A DNA stretch of 64,000 nt from JBFMCT01 sp046565765 (GCA_046565765.1 JBKHXX010000093.1:62001-126000), one strand, 5' to 3'. Counted from the first letter of the stretch, positions 7,152-18,889 are shown. Translations and numbers: made by a program. The notes: generated from the sequence alone by a model not told the origin.

Positions 7152-9332
7152 ATGGCCGCGATGAGCTCCACGCCCTACGCCGACGCCGACGTGCTCGGGA
7201 GGTCCCGGCGCGACGCGGTGAGCCGGTGCGCGGAGCTGGGAAGGCCCGACCTGGCCGACGACGCCGCCCTGGTCATGGGGGAGCTGGTCACCAACGCGCT
7301 GCTGCACGGAGGCGGCTGCACCGGCGTCGGCCTGGAAGCCATCCCCGAGGGCGTCCGCATCGAGGTGCGCGACGGGAGCCGGCTGCCGCCCATGCTCGGG
7401 CGGCCGACCGAGGGGTCCCTGACGGGGCGGGGCCTCCGTCTCGTCGACAGCGTGTCGGCCCGGTGGGGCGCTGATGCGGAGCCGGCCGGCAAGGTCGTGT
7501 GGGCGGAGGTGACGGGACGGCGGGGCACGAGCGCGGTCCAGATGGTCGAGGCCGACATCCTCGCCATGTGGGACGACGACACCGTCGACTTCGGAGCCGA
7601 GCGGCGGTACCGCATCGAGCTCGGTGAGGTGCCCACCGACCTGCTGCTGTCGGCCAAGTCCCACGTCGACAACCTGGTCCGGGAGTTCACGCTGGCCTCG
7701 GCAGGAGCCCTCACGGGCCAGACGGCCGAGGTGCCCGAGCACCTCCGCGCCCTGCTGACCGCGGTCGTCGACCGCTTCGCCGAGGCCCGCCTGTCCATCA
7801 AGCGCCAGGCCCTGGCCGCGGCCGCTTCGGGATTGCCGACCGCCCGGCTGGTGCTCGACCTGCCTGCCAGCGCGGCCGGCGCGGCCGAGGCCTACGTGAG
7901 CGCCCTCGACGAGATCGACGCCTACTGCCGGGCCCGCCGCCTCCTCACCCTGGAGACGGCCGAGCAGCACCGGACGTTCCGCCGCTGGTACGTGGAGGAG
8001 CTGGTCAAGAGCCTGCGAGCGGCAGCCGCAGGCCAGCCCCTGCCCAAGCCCCAGACGTTCGAGCGGCGGCTGCTGGCGGAGCTCGACCGCGTGGCCGAAG
8101 CCCGGCGAGTGGCGGAGCGCTCCGCCCGCCTCTACTCGGTGGCCGCCGCCCTGGCCACCGCGGCGACGCCCGAGTCGGTGGCCCACGCCATGCTCAACGA
8201 GGGGGTGGCGGCCCTCGGGGCAGCCGCCGGCGGCGTGCTGCTCGCCGCCGACGACGACCGGCTCGTGCTCCCGGGCGCGGTGGGCTACGACGAGACCGTG
8301 CTGGCCCGGTTGCGGGCCGAGTCGCGTGACGCCGAGCTGCCCGCAGCGGTGGCGCTTCGCACCGGCGAATCCGTGTGGCTGGAGTCTGCGGCCGAGCGGG
8401 ACGAGCGTTTCCCCGAGTTGGTGGGGCTGGAGCAGTCCACCGTCGCCCTGTGCGCCGTGCCCTTGGAGGTGCAGGGGCGGCAGGGGGCGCTGCACTTCAG
8501 CTTCAGCACGCCCCGGTTGTTCGACGAGGACGAGCGCCGGTTCGTGCGGGCCCTTGCCGCCCAGACCGCCCAGGCCCTCGAGCGCACCCAGCTCCAGCGG
8601 GCCCGCGTGGACGTCAGCCGCCGCCTCCAGCGCAGCCTGCTCCCGCCGAGCGTCCCCGAGATCGAGGGGTTGGAGGTGGCCGCCATCTACCAGCCGTTCG
8701 GGGACGAGATGGACGTAGGTGGCGACTTCTACGACATCTGGGCCGTCAGGCCCGGCTGCTGGGCCATCGCCATCGGCGACGCCGCGGGCACCGGGCCGGA
8801 GGCTGCCGCGCTCACCGCCCTGGTGCGCCACACGCTGCGGGCGTTGAGCCTGACCAGCGTGGACCCGGTGGGCATGATGCGGATGCTCAACGCCGCGCTC
8901 CTCGACGCCGCCCCGGGCGAGGAGGGTGAGCGGTTCTGCACCGCCCTCCTGGGGCTGATCACGGTGTCGGGCGGCGTCCGCATCGAGCTGGCGACGGGCG
9001 GCCATCCGCCACCCATCGTCCGGCGGGCGGCGGGGACGATCGAGACCCTGGACGTGCGGGGCTCCCTGCTCGGTGTGCTGGAGGAGACCGAGGTCTGGAC
9101 CGTCCGGGCGGAGCTGCGACCCGGGGACACGCTGGTGGCGGTGACCGACGGGGTGCTGGAGGCCCGCCGGGCGGGACGCATGTTCGACGTCGACGGCATC
9201 GTCAGCACCCTCTCGGGAGACGCCCGCAGTGCCCGCGAGGTGGCCGACGCTCTCCAGCAGGCGGTGCTCGACCACGTGCGCGGCTCACTGACGGACGACA
9301 TGGCCGCCATCGTCCTGCACGTCCCGTCGTAG
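7152..9332 (+). CDS. SpoIIE-type serine phosphatase with ATPase-like and GAF domains
   Basis: About 726 residues from ATG 7152 (ATG 7161 also possible). The N-terminus (1-110) is an HATPase/RsbW-like fold: DDAALVMGELVTNALLHGGG and a GRGLRLVD glycine box. A helical region follows, then a GAF domain at about 320-470 and a PP2C/SpoIIE phosphatase at about 495-726 with metal motifs GGDFYD, GDAAGTGPEAA and TDGVLEA. Such proteins switch sigma factors through partner switching: the phosphatase dephosphorylates an anti-anti-sigma protein, and the kinase-like domain may bind it. The GAF domain probably senses a small ligand. The gene converges on a decayed anti-sigma fragment, which suggests a damaged partner-switch module. 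Confidence 0.9.
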   Translation: MAAMSSTPYADADVLGRSRRDAVSRCAELGRPDLADDAALVMGELVTNALLHGGGCTGVGLEAIPEGVRIEVRDGSRLPPMLGRPTEGSLTGRGLRLVDSVSARWGADAEPAGKVVWAEVTGRRGTSAVQMVEADILAMWDDDTVDFGAERRYRIELGEVPTDLLLSAKSHVDNLVREFTLASAGALTGQTAEVPEHLRALLTAVVDRFAEARLSIKRQALAAAASGLPTARLVLDLPASAAGAAEAYVSALDEIDAYCRARRLLTLETAEQHRTFRRWYVEELVKSLRAAAAGQPLPKPQTFERRLLAELDRVAEARRVAERSARLYSVAAALATAATPESVAHAMLNEGVAALGAAAGGVLLAADDDRLVLPGAVGYDETVLARLRAESRDAELPAAVALRTGESVWLESAAERDERFPELVGLEQSTVALCAVPLEVQGRQGALHFSFSTPRLFDEDERRFVRALAAQTAQALERTQLQRARVDVSRRLQRSLLPPSVPEIEGLEVAAIYQPFGDEMDVGGDFYDIWAVRPGCWAIAIGDAAGTGPEAAALTALVRHTLRALSLTSVDPVGMMRMLNAALLDAAPGEEGERFCTALLGLITVSGGVRIELATGGHPPPIVRRAAGTIETLDVRGSLLGVLEETEVWTVRAELRPGDTLVAVTDGVLEARRAGRMFDVDGIVSTLSGDARSAREVADALQQAVLDHVRGSLTDDMAAIVLHVPS

Positions 9333-9475
9333 GCGCCGGACGAGCGTCCAGCGGTTGACCAGTCCGTCGCGCCGGTAGGTGACCTCGTCAGCCAGGGAGG
9401 AGGCCAGGGCCAGTCCCCGGCCGTGCTCGGGTCGTCCTCGGGGAGGTGGCGAGCGGGATCGCCCGAGACCTTGCC
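9285..9475 (-). pseudogene. remnant of an RsbW-like anti-sigma kinase (C-terminal part, frameshifted)
   Basis: Read on the minus strand, this stretch gives VSGDPARHLPEDDP in one frame and then EHGRGLALASSLADEVTY in a second frame, ending at a TGA overlapping the end of the SpoIIE gene. Joined, it matches the C-terminal half of RsbW/SpoIIAB-like ATPases (the GRGL glycine box, then DEVTYRRDG and a tryptophan-containing tail). One missing base near 9430 separates the two frames, and an in-frame TAG sits just before the first piece. The N-terminal half is missing. This looks like a degraded gene squeezed between the SpoIIE gene and the AfsR-like gene, although I cannot exclude a sequence error for the single-base shift. 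Confidence 0.6.
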
Positions 9476-9495
9476 CTACTGGTGCGAGGGTTCGC

Positions 9496-12400
9496 TCACG
9501 TCAATAGCGCGACTTCCACTTCGGCCGCCACCCGCAGGGCCCGGCCCGCGAGGGCGTGCGACCCCTGGGCGGCGGCGCGCGAGATGGCCAGGGCCAGCTT
9601 GTCGGCCGCGAGGGGCCGGTTGCCGGCCGCGTTCGCCACCACGGCCTCGGCGATCAGCAGCACCGGCTCGTTCCACAGCTCCTTGCGGGCCTCCAGCTCG
9701 GCCCGGGCGCCGGACACGAGGCTCTCGGCCTCGGCCAGGCGGCCCCAGCGGGCGGCGTGCATGGCCACGCCGGCCTGGAAGGTCGGGAGCCCCGAGCGGG
9801 CGCCGATCCCCATGTACCGGGCCTTGCCCTCGGTGAAGGAGGCGATGCCCTCGTCGACGTGGCCGCGCCAGGCCAGCACCGTGCCGCGCTGCATCAGGGC
9901 CTGCCCGCCCCAGAAGGCGAACTGGGAGCCGGGGTCGGCCTCGGTGCCGATGGCGGCGTAGCGCTCGGCGTCCTCCCATCGGCCGAGGACGATGGCGGTG
10001 GTGGCCGCGAACCCGCAGATCGACGCCACCGCGAACCGGTCAGGCATCTGGGTGAGCAGGGTGTCGAAGCGGGCGAAGGCGTCCTCGGGGGGGAGGTCAC
10101 CGTGGACGGCGTGGTTGAACAGCCAGAAGGTGCGGGCCACCATGCGCTGTTCGGCGCCGAAGGGGTCCGTGGGGGGCGGCAGGTCGGCGGTCATCTCCAT
10201 GGCGGTGTCCAGGTGGCGGATCGCCTCGTTGATGCGCCCCGCCCCCCAGTGCCACACCGCGATCACCTCGTGGGCGCCGGCCCGCACGTCGGGCCGGGGA
10301 TCGACGACGGTGAGGTCGTAGTAGGCCTTGGCCAGCGGCGCAGCGTCCTCGCTGCGGCAGGACGTGGCCAGGGCCGACCACTCGAACCACAGCAGGTTGA
10401 GCAGCAGGTCACGCCGGCCGCACGCCTCGGCCAGCTCCTTGGCCCGGTCGAGGACCTCCACGCCCGCCGCCCCCTGGAAGTAGCGGCGGGCCCGGGCGAC
10501 CTCAAGCTGGCGGACGATGGCCATCAGCTCGCCCTCCATGTCGACCGGGGTCGACCCCGAGGCCCGCCGCAGCTGGACCGCCTTGGTGAGGAGGTCCTCG
10601 GCGGCGGCGTAGGACACCCGCCGCAGGGCCACCTCGGCGGCCCGCTCCAGGGCCTCGGCCGCCCGCCGCCCCACCCCCACGGGGGCGGCCCGCCACAGGT
10701 GCTCGGCCAGGATCTCGGCGTCGTTCACCCCCGCGCCCCGCGCCTCGATGGCGTCGGCCACCTTGAGGTGGAGCCGGGCGCGGCGCAGCGACGTCATGTC
10801 CTCCAGCAGCACCTCCCGGACCAGGGCATGGCTGAAGCGCAGGGTGGCGGGCTGCTCGGGCACCTCGACCAGCAGGCGGTGGATCACGGCCGGCTCCAAG
10901 GCGTCGAGGACGTCGGCGGGCGGCGTACCGGCCGCCCCCTCGAGCAGGGCCAGCTCGACGTCGCGACCGACCACCGCAGCCACCCCCAGCAGGTCGACCG
11001 TCTCCGTGGGCATGCGGGTGAGGCGGCGGCGGATGACGTCGCCCACGCTGCCCGGGACCTCACCCCGGAAGCCTCCCTCCTCGTCGACCAGGCGCGACAG
11101 CTCGATGGCGTAGAAGGGGTTCCCCTCGGCCCGCTCGTGGATGACCGAGGCCACCGGGCCGGGGATGCGGCGGTCGGCCGCCGCCTCGAGGACGGCCGCG
11201 GTGGCGGTGGGGGCCAGGCCCCGCAGTTGCAGGCGGCGGCTGCCCGAGCGGCGGGCCACCGCGGCCAGGGCGTTGGTGACGGCGTCGTTGCGGCCCACCT
11301 CCAGCTGGCGCATGGTGCAGACCACGAGCACGCCCGGCCCCAGGCGTCCGGCCAGGAAGGCCAGCAGCTCCAGCGACGTGGCGTCGGCCCACTGGAGGTC
11401 GTCGAGGAGGACGACCACGGGCTGGGACCGGGCCACCCCGGCCAGGAGCTCGGCCATGGCCTCGAACCGCTCGAACTGGAGGGCCTGGGCCTGACCGGCG
11501 GCGGTGGCGGGTTCGCCGGCCAGGAGCTCGGCCAGGGTGGCCGGTGCGTCGCTGGCCCGCTCGGCCAGGGCCCGCAGGGGCGCCAACCAGGGCCACAGGG
11601 CGGGCGCGGCGCCGCCCTCGTCGCTGCGCCCCCACACCGCCAACGCGCCTCGGGCGGAGGCCAGGGCCCGCAGCTCGTCGGCCAGCCGGGTCTTGCCGAT
11701 GCCCGGCTCGCCCTCGATGACCACGAACCGGCCGTCGGCCGAAGACTCCTCGAAGGCGGCCACCAGCTGGGCCATTTCCGTCTCCCGCCCGACGAGGGCG
11801 GGGCGGCGAGGGCCCGCCTCGGCGGTCGCCGGGGCGGCGATAGAGGCAGGCGCGGGCGGGGCCGGTGGCGCGGGCGGGGGGACCGGAGGGCCGGGAGGGG
11901 CGGGCGCACCCGTGGCCGGGGCGTCCAGCGAGGGGTCGTGGGCGAGGATGGCCGACTCCAGGTCGCGCAGCTCCCGGCTGGGCTCGATCCCGAGCTCGTC
12001 GCGCAGGGTGCGGCCGGCGTCGGCGAGGGCCCGCAGCGCCTCGGCCTGGCGGCCCGAGCGGTACAGGGCGAGGGCCAGCTGGGCCCGCAGTCCCTCCCGG
12101 AACGGATGGGCGGCGACCAGCTCGGTCAGCTCGCCGGCGGCGGCGGCGTGGCGGCCGAGGCGCAGGTCGGCGTCCAGCCGCGCCTCGAGGGCCTCCAGGC
12201 GGCGCTCTTCCAGGCGGGTGGCGAGGCCGATGGCGAAGTCGTGGTCGGCGAACTCGGCCAGGGCGCGCCCCCGCCACAGGCGCTCGGCCTCCTCCAGCAG
12301 GGCCCGGGCGGCATCGGGGCGGCCGGTGTCCAATGCGGCCCGGCCCTCGTCGACCAGGGTTTCGAAGCGGCGGAAGTCGACCTGGGAGGGGTCGACCCGG

Positions 12401-12666
12401 AGGCGGTAGCCCACGTCGTCGGACACCAGCACGGGCTCGCCGCCCAGCCGGCGCCGGATGCGGGAGACATAGCTCTGGAGGGTGCCGGTGGCCGACGCCG
12501 GGCGGCTCTCGCCCCAGATGGCGTCGGCCAGGCGGTCGACCGCGACGCTGCGCCCCCCCGCCGCCAGCAGCACCGCCAGCAGGGTTCGGGGCTGGCGGCC
12601 GCCCACGTCCACGGGAACCCCCTCGACCAGCACCTCCAGGGGCCCCAGCAGCCGGAACTCCAGCAC
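9496..12666 (-). CDS. AfsR/SARP-type regulator with STAND ATPase and TPR domains
   Basis: 1056 residues from GTG 12666, chosen because the OmpR-like winged helix (EFRLLGPLEVLVEG) starts there. Domains: winged helix 1-90; BTAD about 95-245; Pro/Ala linker about 250-290; ATPase about 295-560 with Walker A GEPGIGKTR near 320 and Walker B VVVLLDDLQWAD near 418; then a long TPR-like helical region. AfsR-like proteins activate specialised-metabolism or stress operons, with nucleotide-dependent self-assembly. A TACCGT box lies 7 nt before the GTG, so the transcript may be leaderless. It is divergent from a second regulator of the same architecture (12736), with only 69 bp between starts. The antisense strand is open over almost the entire gene, an artefact of GC bias. 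Confidence 0.92.
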   Translation of the reverse strand: MLEFRLLGPLEVLVEGVPVDVGGRQPRTLLAVLLAAGGRSVAVDRLADAIWGESRPASATGTLQSYVSRIRRRLGGEPVLVSDDVGYRLRVDPSQVDFRRFETLVDEGRAALDTGRPDAARALLEEAERLWRGRALAEFADHDFAIGLATRLEERRLEALEARLDADLRLGRHAAAAGELTELVAAHPFREGLRAQLALALYRSGRQAEALRALADAGRTLRDELGIEPSRELRDLESAILAHDPSLDAPATGAPAPPGPPVPPPAPPAPPAPASIAAPATAEAGPRRPALVGRETEMAQLVAAFEESSADGRFVVIEGEPGIGKTRLADELRALASARGALAVWGRSDEGGAAPALWPWLAPLRALAERASDAPATLAELLAGEPATAAGQAQALQFERFEAMAELLAGVARSQPVVVLLDDLQWADATSLELLAFLAGRLGPGVLVVCTMRQLEVGRNDAVTNALAAVARRSGSRRLQLRGLAPTATAAVLEAAADRRIPGPVASVIHERAEGNPFYAIELSRLVDEEGGFRGEVPGSVGDVIRRRLTRMPTETVDLLGVAAVVGRDVELALLEGAAGTPPADVLDALEPAVIHRLLVEVPEQPATLRFSHALVREVLLEDMTSLRRARLHLKVADAIEARGAGVNDAEILAEHLWRAAPVGVGRRAAEALERAAEVALRRVSYAAAEDLLTKAVQLRRASGSTPVDMEGELMAIVRQLEVARARRYFQGAAGVEVLDRAKELAEACGRRDLLLNLLWFEWSALATSCRSEDAAPLAKAYYDLTVVDPRPDVRAGAHEVIAVWHWGAGRINEAIRHLDTAMEMTADLPPPTDPFGAEQRMVARTFWLFNHAVHGDLPPEDAFARFDTLLTQMPDRFAVASICGFAATTAIVLGRWEDAERYAAIGTEADPGSQFAFWGGQALMQRGTVLAWRGHVDEGIASFTEGKARYMGIGARSGLPTFQAGVAMHAARWGRLAEAESLVSGARAELEARKELWNEPVLLIAEAVVANAAGNRPLAADKLALAISRAAAQGSHALAGRALRVAAEVEVALLT

Positions 12667-12735
12667 GGCGCCAACGGTAGGCGCGGTCCCCGACCCGCTC
12701 GCGACAGGTGAGCCGCCGTGCAACACTGACCGCTC

Positions 12736-15700
12736 TTGAGGTTCGGGGTGCTGGGCTCGCTGGAGGTGGTGGACGACCACGGCCGGCCGCTCGACCTGGG
12801 GGGCAGCCAGTCGCGCACCATCCTCGCCGTGCTGCTGGTGGCGGCCGGGCGGGTGGTGACGGCGGAGTCGATCGTGGACGTGGTGTGGGGCGAGGACCCT
12901 CCCGCATCGGCGGCGGGAACGCTGCAGAGCTACGTCTCCCGCCTGCGGCGGGCGCTGGAGCCGGGCCGGGGACGGGGCGAGGGCGCCAAGCTGCTGCTCT
13001 GGGAGCCGCCCGGCTACCGGCTGGCCGTCGAGCCGTCCGACGTCGACTTCCGCCGGTTCGAGAGGCTGGCCGACGAGGGCCGCTCCCAGCTGGCCGCGGG
13101 CCGCTACGAGGACGCCCGGTCCACGCTGATCGAGGCCGACGGGCTGTGGCGGGGGCCGGCCCTCGTCGAGTACCGCGACCGGGAGTTCGGCCTCGGCCCG
13201 GCCGCCCGCCTGGAGGAGCGCCGGCTGGCCGCGGTGGAGGACCGGGTCCACGCCGATCTGGCCCTCGGCCGCCACGCCGGCTTGGTCGGCGAGCTCGCCG
13301 AGCTGGTGCGGACCCACCCGCTGCGGGAGGGGCTGCGGGGCCAGCTCGCCCTCGCCCTGTACCGCTCGGGCCGCCAGGCGGAGGCGCTGCGCGCGCTGGC
13401 CGACGCCCGGACCACCCTGCGCGACGAGCTGGGCATCGAGCCCGGCCGGGAGCTGCGCGACCTCGAGTCCGCCATCTTCGAGCACGACCCGGCGCTCGAC
13501 GCGCCCGTCGGGCGAGTCGTTGCGGCGGCGACACCGGCCGTCGCGCCGGCAACCCCCGGCCTTCCCGGCCACCGGCTGGTGGGGCGGGCGGCCGAGCTGG
13601 CCCAGCTGGTGACCGCGCTCGACGAGGCCCGCGGCGGCCTGCGTGTCGCCCTGCTCGAGGGTGAGCCGGGGATCGGCAAGACCCGGCTGGCCGAGGAGGT
13701 GGCGGCCGAGGCGGCCCGCCGGGAGGCACTGGTGCTGTGGGGCCGGACGTTCGAGGGCGGCGCCGCCCCCGCCTTCTGGCCCTGGCTGCCGGCCCTGCGC
13801 ACGCTGGTGGCGGCGGCCGGCCGGGGGGCGGCGGGGACCGTCGCCCCCGAGGTGGCGGCGCTGCTGGCGCCGACGGCGGCCGAGGGGGCGGTCGCTCCGG
13901 CCGACGCCGGCCGGTTCGTGCTGGTCGACGCGGTGGCCGCCCTGCTGGCGGAACGCGCCGAGGCCGGACCCGTGGTGATCGTCCTCGACGACCTCCAGTG
14001 GGCGGACGTCGAATCGCTCGAGCTGCTCGTGTCGCTGGTCGGGCGGCTGAGCGACACCCCGCTGCTGGTCGTGGTGACGGTACGCGAGCTGGAGGTCGGG
14101 CGCAACGACGCGGTGGTGGACGCCCTGGCCGCCCTCAGCCGCTGCACCGGCACCCGCCGCCTGCGCCTGCGGGGACTGACCAGGGAGGCGACCGCCGCCC
14201 TCGTCACCCAGACGGCGGGCGACGGGGTGGACCCCGCCGAGGCCGCCGCAATCCACGCCCGGGCCGAGGGGAACCCGTTCTTCGCCACCGAGCTGGCCCG
14301 GCTGCTGGCCAGTGGCGAGGGTATCCCTGCGGCCGACGTCCCCAGCGGCGTGCGGGACGTGGTGCGGCGGCGCCTGGCGGGCGTGCCCGAGGCCACCGCC
14401 GCCCTGCTCCGCGTGGCGGCGGTCGTCGGCCGCGACGTCGACCTCGGCCTGCTGGCCCGGGCCGCCGCACTCGACCTCGACGCCTGCCTCGACGCCCTGG
14501 AGCCGGCCGCCGTCCAGCGCCTGCTGGTGCCCGCCCCCGACCAGCCCGGCGCCTACCGCTTCGCCCACGCGCTGGTGCGGGAGGTGCTGGTCGACGACGT
14601 GTCCACCTTGCGCCGGGCCCGCCTCCACCTCCAGGTGGCCGACGCCCTCGACGACGTCGACGACAACGCCGAGATCCTGGCCGACCACCTGTGGCAGGCG
14701 GTGCCCATCGGGGTGGTGCGGCGGGCGGCCGCCGCCCTGGAGCGGGCGGCCAGGGTGGCCATGCGGCGGATGGCCTACGCGTCGGCCCAGGACCTGCTGG
14801 AGCGGGCGGTGCAGCTGCGCCGGTCCGCCGGGTCTGATCAGGCCGACCTGGACGCCGAGCTCCAGACCGTCGCCCTGCTGGTGTCGGTGGTGGGCGCCCG
14901 CCAGGGGTACCCCGCCCTGGTCGGGTCGCCGCTGGTGGCCCGGGGCAAGCGGCTCGCCGAGCAGTCGAGGCGCACGCTGGAGCTGCTCAACCTTCTGTGG
15001 GTGGAGTGGGCGGGGCTGGACGTCAGCTGCCAGTTCGACAAGGCCGACCCCATCGCCGAGGAGCTGCTCGCCCGGTCCAAGGACACCGACGTCGCCGTCG
15101 CGCCCATCCTCGGCCACACCGCCTACGGGATTCGGTGCTGGCACCACGGGGCCCTGACCGAGTCGGCCCAGCATCTGGACACGGCCACCGCCGCAGCCGA
15201 GGCCGTGCCCGGGGGCGGCCTCGCCTCGTTCCTGTTCGACCTCGACCAGCTGCGACTGTCCAGCCCGTTCGCCGTCTACATCCACGACCTCATCGGCGAC
15301 GTGGGCGATGCGACGGCCCGCTACGAGGAGTTGATGCGGCGGATGCCGGGCGACGGGTTCTGGGAGCTGCTGGTGTCGAACTTCGCCGCGTCGGGGGCCC
15401 TGAGCGTGGGCGACCTCCCCAGGGCCGAGCGGGCCGCGCGGCGAGGGCTCGAGGCCGACCCCGAGGGGATCTCGGCCTTCTGGAGCATGGCCGCCCGCGC
15501 CTACCTGGGGGCGGCGGTGGCCCTCCAGGGGGACCTCGGCACGGGCCTGCCCATGCTCGACGAGGCGTGGGGCCGTTACGTCCAGATGGGCCTGCGGACC
15601 AACGGCGTGACGCTGCTGGCCAGCAGGGCCCACGCCCGGGCCAGGCCGGGCGGCTGGACGAGGCGGAGGCGTCGCTGGCCGAGGCCCGCCACGTGTTCCG

Positions 15701-15893
15701 CTCCACCGGTGAGCGCTACGCCGAGCCGACGCTGCTGCTGGCCGAGGCCGTGATCCGCCACGGGCGGGGGGCCGACGCCGGTGAGGTCGCTGCGCTCCTG
15801 CGACGGGCGGTGGCGGTGGCGACCGCCGGGGGTGGCGTCGCCATCGCGCGCCGCATGGACCGTGAGGCGGACCGGCTGGGCGTCGCCCTGTGA
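12736..15893 (+). CDS. AfsR/SARP-type regulator, apparent single-base frameshift near the 3' end
   Basis: Start TTG 12736 gives RFGVLGSLEVVDDHG, the winged-helix start. BTAD extends to about 250; the ATPase has Walker A GEPGIGKTR near 309 and Walker B VVIVLDDLQWAD near 414, followed by TPR-like helices. The main frame runs into arginine-rich nonsense near 15645 and stops at 15753. The +1 frame then continues with sensible sequence (GRLDEAEASLAEARHVF) to 15893. Adding one G in the AGGCCGGG run near 15645 would restore one frame of about 1053 residues. This is either a sequencing/assembly error in a G/C run or a real truncation of the last 80 residues. It is clearly a paralogue of the divergent neighbour at 9496-12666. 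Confidence 0.8.
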
Positions 15894-15911
15894 CGCCGGC
15901 CCCGCGCGGGC

Positions 15912-16670
15912 CTAGCCGACCGGGGCCCGGAGGGTGACGGCCTCGGCGATGCGGGCGTAGCCGTCCAGGGCCTCGTCGAGGCAGGGGTCGCCCGGGAAGC
16001 CGAGCACGACTTCCTCGGCGCCGAGCAGCCCGGTCACCTCCAGGTCGGCCGCCACCTGCTCGACGCTGCCCGAGTAGAGCGGCCGCGGTCCCTCGACGGG
16101 GTCGTCACTGAGCACGGTCGACGTGCGCACGACCAGGCGCAGGGTGGCCGGGTCACGGCCGGCATCGGCGGCCAGCTCCCGGGCCCGGGCCCAGCCCGCC
16201 TCCAGCTCCCCCAGGGGCAGGTTGGCCGGGCTCCAGCCGTCGGCACGGGCGCCCACGCGCTCCAGGCCGGCGGAGCGGCTGCACCCCACCAGCACGGGCG
16301 GCCGGGGCCTCGGCCCACCGTCCAGGCAGTCAAGGACGGCGTCGAGCATGGGCAGGTCGTCGGCCTCCAGGGAGACGACCAGGCGGCCCTCGCTCAGCAC
16401 GTCGAGGGTGGTCAGCGACCGGGCCAGGAGCAGGGGGTCGTAGGGGGCGGCGAGGTGGACGTTGACACCCAAGCGGGCGCGGCTGGTCACGGCCGCGGTG
16501 GCGGCCAGCACGCCGAGGGGGTCCAGCACGTCGCCGGCGTCCCCGCCGACAGGCGCGTCCAGGACCCACAGCGACGAGTAGCCGACCTGCTCGGCGGCCT
16601 GGGCGACGGCCCGGACGGCGGCCGGCCGGGCCAGCCGTCCCCTCTGAGCGGTGCTGATGCCGATGCGCAT
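15912..16670 (-). CDS. LLM-class (luciferase-like) oxidoreductase, probably F420- or FMN-dependent
   Basis: 252 residues from ATG 16670; an upstream in-frame extension has no homology. It starts MRIGISTAQRG and contains the luciferase-like landmarks EQVGYSSLWVLDAP, a conserved LARSLTTLDVLSEGRLVV and ERVGARADGWSP, consistent with a TIM barrel that binds F420 or FMN. At 252 residues it is shorter than the usual 300-350 of the family, so some loops are reduced. It is convergent with the AfsR-like gene (12736) and divergent from the secreted protein at 16814. The substrate is unknown. Confidence 0.82.
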   Translation of the reverse strand: MRIGISTAQRGRLARPAAVRAVAQAAEQVGYSSLWVLDAPVGGDAGDVLDPLGVLAATAAVTSRARLGVNVHLAAPYDPLLLARSLTTLDVLSEGRLVVSLEADDLPMLDAVLDCLDGGPRPRPPVLVGCSRSAGLERVGARADGWSPANLPLGELEAGWARARELAADAGRDPATLRLVVRTSTVLSDDPVEGPRPLYSGSVEQVAADLEVTGLLGAEEVVLGFPGDPCLDEALDGYARIAEAVTLRAPVG

Positions 16671-16813
16671 GGTGCAGTTATCGGCCGCAGGCCTGGCAGG
16701 CCGCTTGACGCTCGCTTGCAGGGGCCGTCGCGGGACGGTTACGCGGCTGAGAACCGGCTGTTGCCTCGGTCCTTCAGGGTGGTGGACGACCATCCAGAAG
16801 GAGGAGAGAAGCC

Positions 16814-17374
16814 ATGAGATCACGTAGAACGGTGGCACTGGCGGCGGCGGCCGCCCTGTCCGTGACGCTCGTCGCCGGCGGCATCTCGACGGCCCGGGCG
16901 CAGACCTCGCCCTATTGCGGCATCACGTGGGGCAGCCTCGACAAGTCGGACATGCACATGACGCCGGCCCCGGTGGTGGGCGCCCGGATCGGCCAGCAGA
17001 GTTGCTACGACCGGCTCGTCGTGGACCTCGCCGGTACGCCCGCGCCGGGCTACATCGTCCGCTACACCGACGGGCTCCGCCAGCCCGGCTCCGGCAACCC
17101 AATCCCGGTCGCCGGCGGGGCCGTCCTGACGATCAACGCCCTCGCTCCCGCCTACGACGCCAACGGGAACCCCACCGTGCCGTGGCGACCGGGGACCCAC
17201 ATCGCCACGCCGACGACGTTCCAGACGTTCCGGGACGTGGTCTACGCCGGCACCTTCGAGGGGGAGACCACGCTGGGCCTGGGCGTGCGGGCCCGGCTGC
17301 CGTTCCGGGTCTTCACCCTGGCCGGGCCGGGCAGCGGCACCCGCCTCGTCATCGACGTCGCCCACCGCTGGTAA
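16814..17374 (+). CDS. secreted AMIN-like domain protein
   Basis: 186 residues with a clear signal peptide (RRTVALAAAAALSVTLVAGG, cleavage near 30, ARAQ). The mature part is a small beta-rich domain with two cysteines (SPYCGI and QQSCYDR), probably a disulfide, plus the pattern CYDRLVVDLAGTPAPGYIVRY and a final TRLVIDVAHRW. This matches the AMIN-like domain seen in many actinobacterial secreted proteins, proposed to bind cell-wall material. A strong AAGGAGGAG ribosome site precedes the ATG. It is probably monocistronic. Confidence 0.8.
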   Translation: MRSRRTVALAAAAALSVTLVAGGISTARAQTSPYCGITWGSLDKSDMHMTPAPVVGARIGQQSCYDRLVVDLAGTPAPGYIVRYTDGLRQPGSGNPIPVAGGAVLTINALAPAYDANGNPTVPWRPGTHIATPTTFQTFRDVVYAGTFEGETTLGLGVRARLPFRVFTLAGPGSGTRLVIDVAHRW

Positions 17375-17434
17375 GCGCCCCGCCGGCGGCCCCGAACCAC
17401 CGCGCCACTCCCCGGGAGTAGTAGAAAACGGCCG

Positions 17435-18889
<1,455 letters not shown>

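Noticed and set aside
7119..9275. 718-codon minus-strand frame opposite the SpoIIE gene
   Set aside because: No recognisable domain; the opposite strand has clear HATPase, GAF and PP2C motifs.
9556..12711. Open plus-strand frame of 1051 codons antisense to the AfsR-like gene
   Set aside because: It has low-complexity Gly/Arg/His/Pro content and no domain; the minus strand has a full set of AfsR motifs. Open antisense frames are expected at this GC content.
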